A DNA stretch of 46,020 bases from NCBI GenBank assembly GCA_027483175.1, contig JAIXVE010000166.1, forward strand, positions 1 through 46,020, read 5' to 3'. This stretch comes from Verrucomicrobiaceae bacterium. Its GTDB lineage: Bacteria > Verrucomicrobiota > Verrucomicrobiia > Verrucomicrobiales > V1-33. This document shows, in pieces, positions 1 to 7,037 of the stretch. Position 1 is the stretch's first letter. Each line of letters starts with the position of its first letter. The notes under the pieces are model-generated. The model did not search any database. It saw only the letters and a program-made list of their open reading frames with translations, and was not told the DNA's origin. The translations under genes were made by a program, and so were the position numbers.

Positions 1-269
1 TGACGGCCGCGGAAGAGGGACCAGAGGATCATGAGTTTTCCGGCGATGCCGATGCCTTGGATCATCATGAGGACGTCCGGGCTGGGTTGGCCTTCGATGA
101 GGATGCGCATGGTTTCTGCGGCGAGGACCATGGCTGCGCCGACGGCGATGAGGAGGCCGAAGGTGGCTTGTCCGCGCATGAAGAGTTCCCTGCCGAGATA
201 GAACCAGCCGCAGACGAGGGCGAAGCTGAAGACCGTTTCGGTGATGTTCAGGTATTCGGCGGTATTCAA
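1..269 (-). CDS. Partial multi-pass membrane protein, cut by the window edge
   Basis: The reading frame runs leftward off the window, so only about 89 N-terminal residues are visible. Three hydrophobic segments can be seen, at about residues 10-26, 38-55 and 68-86, which suggests a small integral membrane protein. The only usable start after the in-frame TGA upstream is a TTG at 267-269; no ATG or GTG is available there, and no clear Shine-Dalgarno is seen. It diverges from the cysteine synthase gene across a gap of roughly 240 bases in which nothing else was found. The family is not recognised, and the missing C-terminus prevents assignment. Confidence 0.5.
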   Translation of the reverse strand, partial: MNTAEYLNITETVFSFALVCGWFYLGRELFMRGQATFGLLIAVGAAMVLAAETMRILIEGQPSPDVLMMIQGIGIAGKLMILWSLFRGR

Positions 270-507
270 GGTGGATGGGAGGTTGGAACTGGGAGCGGCG
301 TTGGAGCCGAGCGGGCGTCAAACGGGGGAGTGCCGAGGCGACGGTATGCAGCGAACGCGGGGAAAGCGAGTCCGCAAGCGCGCCTGATGGAAGGTGGGAG
401 GGCTGGGGGAGTCAGGATGGTGTTGGATTGTCCCGCGGGCAAAGGGGGTCTGCGAGTGGGACGGCAGACAAAGCGGTTGGTTTTGAGCGCTTTATCTGGA
501 CTTGCCT

Positions 508-1431
508 ATGAAACGCGCGCCGCATCCATCGGATTCACTCTTAAATCTCATTGGCGGGACGCCGCTGGTGCCGCTGCATTTTGTGGAGGAGGGGGTGACG
601 GTGCTGGGGAAGGCGGAGTTTCTGAATCCGAGCGGGAGTGTGAAGGACCGGCTGGCGAAGGCGGTGATTCTGGCGGGTGAGGCGAGCGGGGAGTTGGGGC
701 CTGAGAGTGTGATTGTGGAGTGCACGAGCGGGAACACGGGGATCAGTCTGGCGATGGTGGGGGCGGCGCGGGGGTATCGGGTGCGGACGGTGATGTCGAC
801 GACGGCGAGTGGGGAGCGGCGGAGTCTGCTGAGGCGGCTGGGGGCGGAGCTGGTGCTGTTTGAGGGAGGGGCGAGTTATCAGGCGGGGATTGAGCTGACG
901 CGGGAGATGGCGGCGGCGGATTCGAGGGTATATCTGCCGCGGCAGTTTGAGAATCGGCTGAATGCGGATGAGCATGAGGAGGGAACGGGGCAGGAGATCA
1001 TTGCGCAGAGCGGGGGGGAGCTGCATGCGTTTGTTAGTGGGTATGGGACTGGGGGGACGCTGACGGGGGTGGGTCGGGCGCTGAAGGCGCGATGGCCGGG
1101 GTTGCGGGTGGTGGCGATGGAGCCGTCCGGGGAGCTGATGCCTGGGGAGTTGCCGTGCTGTCACCGGATTGAGGGCGTGGCGCAGGATTACGAGCCGCCG
1201 ATTCTGGGGATGGCGCCGATTGACGAGCGGGTGCGGGTGCCGGGAGGGAAGGCGATGGCGATGGCGCGGCGGATGCACCGGGAGTTCGGGCTGCTGGTGG
1301 GGACGTCGTCCGGGGCGAATGTGGTGGCGGCGCTGGAGGTGGCGCGGGAGCTGGGGCCCGGGGCGCGGGTGGTGACGATTCTGTGTGATCGAGCGGACCG
1401 GTATTTCAGCACGGCGCTGTTCGGGGACTGA
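508..1431 (+). CDS. cysK: Cysteine synthase (O-acetylserine sulfhydrylase, PLP-dependent)
   Basis: Fold-type II PLP enzyme that makes L-cysteine from O-acetylserine (or a related activated serine) and sulfide in the cytoplasm. Visible hallmarks are PSGSVKDR with the PLP Schiff-base lysine at about K46, the SGNTG substrate loop at about 76-80, GYGTGGT binding the PLP phosphate, and GTSSGAN near the C-terminus. The length of 307 aa matches the family. ATG at 508 is preferred over a TTG at 502 because it gives a normal MKRAP start. Nearly all Leu, Val, Ala, Gly, Thr and Pro codons end in G. The asparagine loop after the active site (FENRLNADEHEEGTGQEI) differs from the usual FENPANPAAH form, so the exact sulfur-acceptor substrate, including O-phosphoserine, is not certain. 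Confidence 0.9.
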   Translation: MKRAPHPSDSLLNLIGGTPLVPLHFVEEGVTVLGKAEFLNPSGSVKDRLAKAVILAGEASGELGPESVIVECTSGNTGISLAMVGAARGYRVRTVMSTTASGERRSLLRRLGAELVLFEGGASYQAGIELTREMAAADSRVYLPRQFENRLNADEHEEGTGQEIIAQSGGELHAFVSGYGTGGTLTGVGRALKARWPGLRVVAMEPSGELMPGELPCCHRIEGVAQDYEPPILGMAPIDERVRVPGGKAMAMARRMHREFGLLVGTSSGANVVAALEVARELGPGARVVTILCDRADRYFSTALFGD

Positions 1432-1528
1432 GGGCGTGAGGGTGGGTACGTCTGTGGGGCAGGGATGAGGCCGGGGGCGGACTTGATAGGAGGGTGTGCC
1501 TGTCAGGCTCCAGCTTTGGAGGCTCTAA

Positions 1529-1831
1529 ATGAAATTGCAAAAGTATAAGTTATTGATAAAATGTGACATGTCCAAGAATTGGAAATTAGTAGCGTTCGCA
1601 TTGTTTTTTGGCTTGTCGCAAGGCTTTATTATTAGTCTTGTCCAAGTTGAGTCCGGTCCGGGGTTTTATGAGCGGTTACTGTGGTATTTTGTAAGCAGAT
1701 CGCCAATTTTTTTGGCGGAAGCTTTGAGCTGCCTGCTGGCCCTTATGTATTTGACACGTAAGCCAAAGTCGCCAGAATATTATATGCAATTATGGTATAA
1801 ACCAAAAAGAGGTCCAGTCCGTGAAACCTAA
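1529..1831 (+). CDS. Small hypothetical membrane protein (AT-richer ORFan)
   Basis: 100-residue protein with two predicted membrane segments at about 20-40 and 55-72 and a basic C-terminal tail. A good Shine-Dalgarno (GGAGG at 1518-1522) precedes the ATG by 6 bases, which supports real translation. Base composition is clearly lower in GC than the flanking genes, and codon use lacks the G-ending bias, suggesting recent acquisition. It is followed closely by another membrane ORFan at 1844, and the two probably form a transcription unit. No family recognised. Confidence 0.6.
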   Translation: MKLQKYKLLIKCDMSKNWKLVAFALFFGLSQGFIISLVQVESGPGFYERLLWYFVSRSPIFLAEALSCLLALMYLTRKPKSPEYYMQLWYKPKRGPVRET

Positions 1832-1843
1832 GGGGTTAGTATA

Positions 1844-2230
1844 GTGATTGAGTCTCCTGAAGAATTACAGATGGGGCGAGCCCAAATGCCAACTTGTACT
1901 GACCAAGCGCGCTTGCGAGGGAACCGCAACGTTATCGCAGGATACAGCCTCGTTATGGTTGCTGGCTATTGCTTTGTAAAATCAGTTCATGTCTGGCCTC
2001 AGCTTGTCAAAATGGTTCCAACGGGACTGATTGGAGGCCTCAGTGTGTTCATCCAAGCGATGGCGTTGCTGATGATGGCTGGCGCTGTCTGCGTGGATGC
2101 ATGGACGTTGATCTGCGCGACCAAGGGGGCGCGGCCACTCTGCGCGAACATGCTGGCAGGTATCTTCATGCTCGCAGTGTCCATTTTTGCATTTTACCGC
2201 ACCGCATGCCTGCTGATGGCTTTTGATTAG
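1844..2230 (+). CDS. Hypothetical membrane protein
   Basis: Up to 128 residues with three hydrophobic stretches at about 31-48, 60-85 and 101-124. The listed start is GTG at 1844, preceded by AAGGGG near 1829; internal ATG codons at 1871 and 1886 are alternative starts and would trim a non-hydrophobic leader. It lies 12 bases after the previous small membrane ORFan and shares its lower GC content. Function unknown. A dispersed repeat lies about 120 bases downstream. Confidence 0.55.
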   Translation: MIESPEELQMGRAQMPTCTDQARLRGNRNVIAGYSLVMVAGYCFVKSVHVWPQLVKMVPTGLIGGLSVFIQAMALLMMAGAVCVDAWTLICATKGARPLCANMLAGIFMLAVSIFAFYRTACLLMAFD

Positions 2231-2353
2231 CAGCTTTGCGATTCGTTGCGGCACGGCTGCCGGTAGAGCCGGAAGATGGTGGCGGGGGAATGGCTGGTCA
2301 GGTCTTCCGCAAATCCTGAGAGCACCCGCCTGATCTTAGTGCCATTGGGGGCT

Positions 2354-2390
2354 GAGGTCACAGGCAGGATGGCCGTGCCACTTTGCTTCA
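2354..2390. repeat. Dispersed repeat, GGTCACAGGCAGGATG type, copy 1
   Basis: One of four copies in the window of a roughly 35-base element built around an imperfect inverted repeat, CACAGGCA facing TGCCCGTG, followed by CCACTTTG. Other copies are at 17104-17139, 19328-19360 and 40163-40200. On the minus strand it reads in one frame as GTGILPV, a peptide often seen in spurious planctomycete and verrucomicrobial ORFs (recalled, unverified). This copy has GGCCGTG in place of GCCCGTG. Confidence 0.7.
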
Positions 2391-2413
2391 GGTTGAAGCG
2401 ACCGAGTGTGGGG

Positions 2414-2490
2414 TGGTGCACCCATCAGGATTCGAACCTGAAACCTTCTGATCCGTAGTCAGATGCTCTAATCCGTTGAGCTATGGATGC
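2414..2490 (-). tRNA. trnR: tRNA-Arg (anticodon ACG), CCA encoded
   Basis: Reverse-strand 77-nt cloverleaf. Acceptor stem GCATCCA pairs with TGGGTGC, with one G-U type pair. The anticodon stem TCTGA/TCAGA flanks the loop CTACGGA, giving anticodon ACG, which reads CGU/CGC/CGA arginine codons after A34 deamination. The T-arm has the canonical GGTTCGAATCC, and the 3' CCA is encoded (TGG at 2414-2416 on the plus strand). No terminator is evident downstream. Confidence 0.96.
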
Positions 2491-2631
2491 GCTTGCGGGA
2501 AGAGAGCCATAATCAGGGTGGGGGAGGTGTCAACTGGCGAGGTGGAAAAATGTTGCCCCTGGGTGTGGGGTGAGGCGATGGGGGGGTGCGATGTCTCTTG
2601 CGCGGGGCGGGTGGGCGTGAGAGAGGGGGTG

Positions 2632-3021
2632 ATGGTTACGAAGCTTCTGCACACGCGGTACCGGGTCGCGGACCTTGGCCGGACGATTGCCTTTTACAAG
2701 GAAGTGCTGGGGTTGGAGGAGGTGAGGCGGCACAAGAGCCCGCGGGGATCGGAGCTGGTGTTTCTGAAGGCACCGGGGAGCGAGGAGCTGATTGAGATTT
2801 GTCAGTATGATGCGAGCGGGCCTGTGGTGGTGGGGCCTGATCTGACGCATCTGGCGTTTGAGGTGGAGGATCTGGAGGCATTTGCGGAGCATGCGGCGGC
2901 GAAGGGGTATCCGCTGAGTGACGGGCCGACGGTGACGTCGAGCGGGTCTGTGTTTGCGTTTGTGGATGCGCCTGAGGGTTATGAGATCGAGTTGATCCAG
3001 CGGGTGGCGAGTGCGGGTTGA
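2632..3021 (+). CDS. Glyoxalase I-like VOC metalloenzyme
   Basis: Member of the vicinal oxygen chelate superfamily, closest by eye to lactoylglutathione lyase (GloA), which isomerises the methylglyoxal-thiol hemithioacetal. The 129 residues hold two beta-alpha-beta-beta-beta modules with the four metal ligands in the expected places: H7 (LLHTRYRV), E55 (LIEICQ), H73 (LTHLAFEV) and E120 (YEIELIQ). ATG at 2632 is chosen because it follows a purine-rich GAGAGGGGG ribosome-binding site and gives the standard family length; an upstream extension to 2476 would run into the tRNA. The thiol cofactor cannot be told from sequence. Confidence 0.8.
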   Translation: MVTKLLHTRYRVADLGRTIAFYKEVLGLEEVRRHKSPRGSELVFLKAPGSEELIEICQYDASGPVVVGPDLTHLAFEVEDLEAFAEHAAAKGYPLSDGPTVTSSGSVFAFVDAPEGYEIELIQRVASAG

Positions 3022-3041
3022 GCGAATGCGGCTGACTGATT

Positions 3042-3320
3042 ATGGAATTCGACTGGCTGGACGTCTGTTTTGATCTCAAGCGGATGACGCCGCGTGAGGT
3101 TGAGGAGTCGTTTGAGGATCCGTTTTCGCTGAGGCTGCTGCCTGAGGGAGGGGGGGAGGCGGCGACGGCGCGGTATTACAGTCTTGGGAAGACGGTGGGG
3201 GGCCGTGGGGTATTTGCGGTCTTCTGGACGGATGGGAAGAAGTACCGGGTGATTTTTGCGCGTGACATGACGACGGACGAGCTGGCGTTTTACGAGCGGA
3301 AGAACTCTGAATTTGTGTAA
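3042..3320 (+). CDS. BrnT-like toxin (DUF497 type)
   Basis: 92-residue protein beginning MEFDW and ending with a basic strand-rich segment (KKYRVIFARDMTTDELAFYER), which resembles the BrnT ribonuclease-toxin layout of F.WD start, GR.VF.V.WT strand and R.I.AR.MT..E...Y end. BrnT toxins cleave RNA and are neutralised by a ribbon-helix-helix partner encoded just downstream. Here the next gene begins two bases after this stop and encodes such a partner. In sequence terms the match is moderate: the usual early 'N..KH' region is replaced by FDLKRMTPREVEESFEDP. Confidence 0.6.
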   Translation: MEFDWLDVCFDLKRMTPREVEESFEDPFSLRLLPEGGGEAATARYYSLGKTVGGRGVFAVFWTDGKKYRVIFARDMTTDELAFYERKNSEFV

Positions 3321-3321
3321 T

Positions 3322-3606
3322 ATGAACCGGATCATTGATTGGGCATCGATACCTGCATTTGAGACTGAACAGGAGGAGGCGGAGTGGTGGGGGGTGCATC
3401 AGCTGGATGCGCGGCTGATGAATGCGGCGCTGCACCGTCCGGATGTGAGGGAGAGCACGACGATCACGCTGCGGTTTGATCCGCGGATGCTGGCGAGGAT
3501 CAAGCGGCTGGCGAGGAGCCGGTATCTGAATTATCAGAGCATGATCAAGCAGTGGCTGAGCGAGCGGCTGGAGCACGAGATGCATCATGGCAATGGCGGG
3601 CGTTAA
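3322..3606 (+). CDS. CopG/BrnA-family antitoxin
   Basis: 94-residue protein with an N-terminal acidic, aromatic segment (IPAFETEQEEAEWWGVHQLD) and a C-terminal ribbon-helix-helix motif of ITLRFDPRMLARIKRLAR type followed by YQSMIKQWLSERL. This arrangement is typical of CopG-type antitoxins that bind the toxin and autorepress the operon. The ATG at 3322 directly follows the toxin stop; a TTG at 3313 is a weaker option. The 3' end overlaps the VanZ gene by 20 bases. Toxin-first order is that of brnT-brnA operons. Confidence 0.7.
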   Translation: MNRIIDWASIPAFETEQEEAEWWGVHQLDARLMNAALHRPDVRESTTITLRFDPRMLARIKRLARSRYLNYQSMIKQWLSERLEHEMHHGNGGR

Positions 3607-4018
3607 GGTGCTGCTGAGGCGTGGGGTATTCTGGCTGGGGGCGTGGGCCTGCTGGCTGGGGTTGCTGACGTGGTTGTCGTCGCAGAGTCATCCGGGCCCT
3701 GTGATAGCGGTTAGGAACATCGACAAGGTGGAGCATTTTCTGTATTTTGCGGCTGGCGGGGTGCTGATGGGCGGGGCGTTGGGGTTGTGGGGGAGGCGGG
3801 AGGAATTGCCTGTGGTGAGGCTGGGGTGGAATGTGATTGCGTGTCTGGTGGTGGCGATAGGGGCGCTGGTGGGGTGGCTGGACGAGTGGCATCAGCGGTT
3901 TGTGCCGGGGAGGGTGGGGTTGGATGTGGATGACTGGATTGCGGACACCCTAGGGAGTCTGGTTGGCGGGGTGGCGGTGCGGTGGGTGCTGCCGAGGCTG
4001 GCGTCGGTGAGGCGTTGA
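3587..4018 (+). CDS. VanZ-family membrane protein
   Basis: 143 residues with about four membrane helices. The VanZ signature is clear: DKVEHFLYFAAGG in the second helix and DEWHQRFVPGR followed by DVDDWIADTLGSLVGG near the C-terminus. Named after the teicoplanin-resistance protein, most VanZ relatives have no defined role but belong to the cell envelope. It overlaps the antitoxin gene by 20 bases, so translation is probably coupled, although a link in function to the toxin-antitoxin pair is not implied. Confidence 0.8.
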   Translation: MAMAGVKVLLRRGVFWLGAWACWLGLLTWLSSQSHPGPVIAVRNIDKVEHFLYFAAGGVLMGGALGLWGRREELPVVRLGWNVIACLVVAIGALVGWLDEWHQRFVPGRVGLDVDDWIADTLGSLVGGVAVRWVLPRLASVRR

Positions 4019-4072
4019 GAGGAAGGTGGAGCGGGGCACTTGCTGAATGGCTGGCATGGTATAGGGGCGGGG

Positions 4073-4894
4073 ATGAGATTTGCGATCTGCAACGAGACCT
4101 GGGGTGGATTTGGGGCGGACTTTGCGGCTGTGTGCGGCCGGATCGTGGAGGCTGGGTATGGGGGAGTGGAGGTGGCGCCGTTCACGCTGGCGGAGAATCC
4201 GGCGACGCTGACGGAGGAGGAGGCGGGGCGATTCGGGGAAGTGGCGAGGGCGGCTGGGTTGGAGGTGGTGGGGTTGCACTGGCTGCTGGTGCAGCCGCCG
4301 GGTTTTCATCTGACGGTGCCTGATGGGGGGGTGAGGCGTGCGACGGCGGAGTTTGGGCAGCATCTGGCGCGGTTGTGTGCGGCGATGGGTGGGAAGGTGA
4401 TGGTGTGGGGGAGTCCGAAGCAGCGGAATCTGGAGCCGGGTTGGGCGTGGGAGGATGCGGCGGGTCGGGCGGCGGAGGTGTTGCGTGCGATTGCGGAGAC
4501 GGCTGGGCCGCTGGGGGTGACGCTGGCGATTGAGCCGCTGGGTCGGCGGGAGACGAATTTTCTGAACACGGCGGAGGAGACGCGGCGGTTGCTGAGGATG
4601 GTGGATCATCCGGCGTGCCGGCTGCATCTGGATGTGAAGGCGATGAGTGACGAGGGGGTGCCGATTGAGGAGATCATCCGGGCGAGCCGGGAGGACACGG
4701 TGCATTTTCATGCAAACGATCCTAACTTGAGGGGGCCGGGGATGGGGGAGGTGGTGTACGAGCCGATTGTGGCGGCGCTGCGGGAGACTGGATATGACGG
4801 GTGGGTGAGTGTGGAGGTGTTTGATTACACGCCGGATGCGGACACGATTGCGCGGGAGAGCCGGGAGTATCTGAGGAGGGTGTTCGGGGAGTGA
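4073..4894 (+). CDS. Sugar phosphate isomerase/epimerase (TIM barrel)
   Basis: Xylose-isomerase-like TIM barrel of 273 aa. The four residues that bind the divalent metal in this family can be placed: E154 (IEPLGRRET), D187 (HLDVKAM), H213 (HFHANDPN) and E248 (SVEVFDY). Relatives include D-tagatose 3-epimerase and other ketose or inositol-type epimerases; the substrate cannot be read from sequence. ATG at 4073 ([10 protein letters not shown]) is preferred to the upstream TTG at 4040, because family members begin at the first barrel strand. It is followed at 41 bases by the histidine kinase gene. Confidence 0.8.
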   Translation: MRFAICNETWGGFGADFAAVCGRIVEAGYGGVEVAPFTLAENPATLTEEEAGRFGEVARAAGLEVVGLHWLLVQPPGFHLTVPDGGVRRATAEFGQHLARLCAAMGGKVMVWGSPKQRNLEPGWAWEDAAGRAAEVLRAIAETAGPLGVTLAIEPLGRRETNFLNTAEETRRLLRMVDHPACRLHLDVKAMSDEGVPIEEIIRASREDTVHFHANDPNLRGPGMGEVVYEPIVAALRETGYDGWVSVEVFDYTPDADTIARESREYLRRVFGE

Positions 4895-4935
4895 GGGTGT
4901 CGTGATGAGGAGGGAGAGAAGAGAGCCAACTGAAC

Positions 4936-6426
4936 ATGAAGCCGCATTCGCTGCAGAACCGTTTGCTGCTGGGCATTCTGCTCTGCATGACGGTGCTGTT
5001 GTTAGGGGGAGGGGTGGTGGTGTACCGGGTGATCGGGGCGCATGTGAGGGATGAGGCGGATGCGCTGCTGACGGACCGGTTGAATTTCTATCGGGCGACG
5101 CTGCGGTTGAAGGCGAACGGGTTGCCGGCGTTCAACATGGCTCCGGCGGAATGGGAACGGATTTCGGCGACGGGGAATCCTGATCTGGTGCAGATCTGGG
5201 TGGCGGACACGGGGAAGGAGATTCCGCTGCGGTCGCCTGCGCTGACGGGTCGGTCGCTGCCGCGGGTGGCGCTGGACGGGGAGCGGGTGGTGTTTCAGGA
5301 TCATGTGCTGTGGGACGGGCGGGCGGCGCGGTTGAGTTCGCTGGCGTTTGCGCCGCCGCGTGAGGATGCGGAGATGGAGCCTGTGAGGATTCAGTTAGTG
5401 GTGGGGAGGGATCTGGTGGAGCTGGAGAAGACACTTGATAAGGTGAGGTGGATGCTGGGGAAGACGGGTGCTGGGCTGGTGGGGGCGATGCTGCTGGCGG
5501 CGCGTGGGATTATCCGTCGGGGGGTGAGGCCGGTGAATGTGCTGGCGGAGCAGATCGGGGAGATGCCGTTGGATGACGGGAGCCGGCGGTTCGGGTTGCC
5601 GGGTGCTCCGGATGAATTGCAGCCGGTGGTGGGTCGGTTGAATGCGCTGATGGACCGGGTGGGGGCGGCGATCGAGCATGAGCGGCAGTTTGCGTCGCAT
5701 GCGGCGCATGAGCTGAGGAATCCGCTAGCGGCGATCCGGAGCAGCATTGAGGTTTCGCTGAGCCGGACGCGGAAGGCGGAGGAATACGAGGCGACCCTTG
5801 AGAGCATCTGGCAGAGCCAGCAGGGGATGCAGCGGATGGTGGACAATCTGCTGCTGCTGGCGCGGTTGGAGAGCGGACATCACCGGGCGGAGTTTCCGGC
5901 GCAGCCGGTGTCGCTGGCGCGGTTGCTGAAGCGGGCGTGGGGCGGGTGTCTGGATGTGGCGGATCAGAAGGGGTTGAGGGTTTCGTGGCAGGTGGATGAG
6001 AGTGGTGGTGATGTGATGCTGGTGCCGACGCTGTTTGAGAATGTGGTGCGGAATTTTCTGGAGAATGCGGCGGCGTACACGCCAGCGGGAGGAGATGTGA
6101 GGATTGCGGCGGGGATTGCGGGTGAGGTTTGTGTGCTGGAGGTGACGAACACGAATCCGGGGGTGAGTGAGGCGCAGCTGGGGGAATCGTTTTCGCCGTT
6201 CTGGCGTGCGGATCCGAATGCGAGCGGGCATCGGGGGAATGCGGGGATCGGGCTGGCGTTGTGCCGGAGGATTGCGGAGACGCTGGGTGGGCGGGTGGAG
6301 GCTGGACTGACGGGTGAAGGGATGGTGCGGTACCGGGTGGAGGTGCCGGTGACGACGATGCCGGTGGGGTCTGCGGCGCCGGCGACGGTGCGGATTCGGG
6401 AGAGCATGCCGATTCCGGGTCGGTGA
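4936..6426 (+). CDS. Membrane sensor histidine kinase (CusS/heavy-metal-sensor-like)
   Basis: 496-residue two-component kinase. A transmembrane helix at about 10-31 is followed by a periplasmic region to about 172, a second helix near 173-190 and a HAMP-like linker. The phosphoacceptor H-box HAAHELRNPLAAIR places the histidine at H258; the N-box NFLENAAAYTP includes N377; the G2 box is GIGLALCRR. The G1 region reads TNTNPGVS, with Asn rather than the usual Asp, a form also seen in CusS-like kinases. No response-regulator gene is adjacent: an epimerase lies upstream and a sigma factor downstream. The signal sensed is unknown. Confidence 0.88.
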   Translation: MKPHSLQNRLLLGILLCMTVLLLGGGVVVYRVIGAHVRDEADALLTDRLNFYRATLRLKANGLPAFNMAPAEWERISATGNPDLVQIWVADTGKEIPLRSPALTGRSLPRVALDGERVVFQDHVLWDGRAARLSSLAFAPPREDAEMEPVRIQLVVGRDLVELEKTLDKVRWMLGKTGAGLVGAMLLAARGIIRRGVRPVNVLAEQIGEMPLDDGSRRFGLPGAPDELQPVVGRLNALMDRVGAAIEHERQFASHAAHELRNPLAAIRSSIEVSLSRTRKAEEYEATLESIWQSQQGMQRMVDNLLLLARLESGHHRAEFPAQPVSLARLLKRAWGGCLDVADQKGLRVSWQVDESGGDVMLVPTLFENVVRNFLENAAAYTPAGGDVRIAAGIAGEVCVLEVTNTNPGVSEAQLGESFSPFWRADPNASGHRGNAGIGLALCRRIAETLGGRVEAGLTGEGMVRYRVEVPVTTMPVGSAAPATVRIRESMPIPGR

Positions 6427-6454
6427 TGGGTGGTGATTTGGAGGTGTGGTGAAG

Positions 6455-6469
6455 ATTTCTGTCAGAAAT
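6455..6469. promoter_or_regulatory. 15-bp perfect palindrome upstream of the ECF sigma gene
   Basis: ATTTCTG-T-CAGAAAT, a perfect inverted repeat with one central base, lies between the kinase stop and the sigma-factor ATG at 6498, about 28 bases before that start. Its AT-rich sequence stands out in GC-rich surroundings. It could be an operator for a dimeric regulator. The stem is too short and lacks a T-run, so it is not a terminator. Confidence 0.35.
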
Positions 6470-6497
6470 GGCGGTGCTGGAGCAATAGAGAGGGGAG

Positions 6498-7031
6498 ATG
6501 GACACTGAAGTTGAGCGGCGCGAGGCCTTTCTGGATGATCTGAGCGGGTGCGAGAGCACGCTGCGGGGGTTGATTGCGGGGGCGGTGGCTGGGCGTGAGG
6601 AGCGGGCGGATGTGTTTCAGGAAGTGGTGGTGGTGTTGTGGCGGACGTATGGGCGGTATGATAGGGGGCGGCCGTTTCTGCCGTGGGCGGTTGGGGTGGC
6701 GACGCGGCGGTTGAAGGAAGAGTACCGGAGGATGCGGCGGCGGCCGGGGTTGCTGCCGGACGGGGAGCTGGAGGAACTGGCGGCGGCGCTGGTGGCGACG
6801 GCGGAGGTGCCGCGGCGGGAGTCGGAGGCGCTGGCGGAGTGTCTGGGGCGATTGCCGGAGGGATCGGCGCGGCTGGTGCGGCGGCGGTATTTCGAGGAGG
6901 TGAGTGTGGAGGTGCTGGCTGGGGAGAGCGGGCAGACGGCGGCGGCGGTGTATCAGCAATTGTCGCGGCTGCGTCGGCAGCTGGCGGAGTGCATCCGGCG
7001 TCGGATGGGGCGGGAAACGTCAACCAACTAA
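6498..7031 (+). CDS. ECF RNA polymerase sigma factor (Rhodopirellula/Verrucomicrobium type)
   Basis: 177 residues with the two domains of an ECF sigma factor: region 2 at about 37-80, with the VFQEVVVVLWRTYGRYD helix and a FLPWAVGVATRR -10-recognition segment, and region 4 at about 115-165 with the YQQLSRLRRQL recognition helix. It fits the sigma-70 family described from Rhodopirellula and Verrucomicrobium, whose members are followed by a FecR-like membrane protein. That partner begins 6 bases after this stop. A GGGGAG Shine-Dalgarno sits directly before the ATG. It probably directs the downstream genes. Confidence 0.88.
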   Translation: MDTEVERREAFLDDLSGCESTLRGLIAGAVAGREERADVFQEVVVVLWRTYGRYDRGRPFLPWAVGVATRRLKEEYRRMRRRPGLLPDGELEELAAALVATAEVPRRESEALAECLGRLPEGSARLVRRRYFEEVSVEVLAGESGQTAAAVYQQLSRLRRQLAECIRRRMGRETSTN

Positions 7032-7037
7032 CCAATT

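Noticed and set aside
57-680. Plus-strand open frame of about 200 codons near the left edge
   Set aside because: It runs antisense to the membrane gene and then overlaps the cysteine synthase in another frame; composition looks like chance in G-rich DNA.
5725-7035. Long minus-strand open frame over the kinase and sigma genes
   Set aside because: Pro/Ser/Arg-rich translation, opposite to clearly coding genes; a shadow of GC-rich coding.
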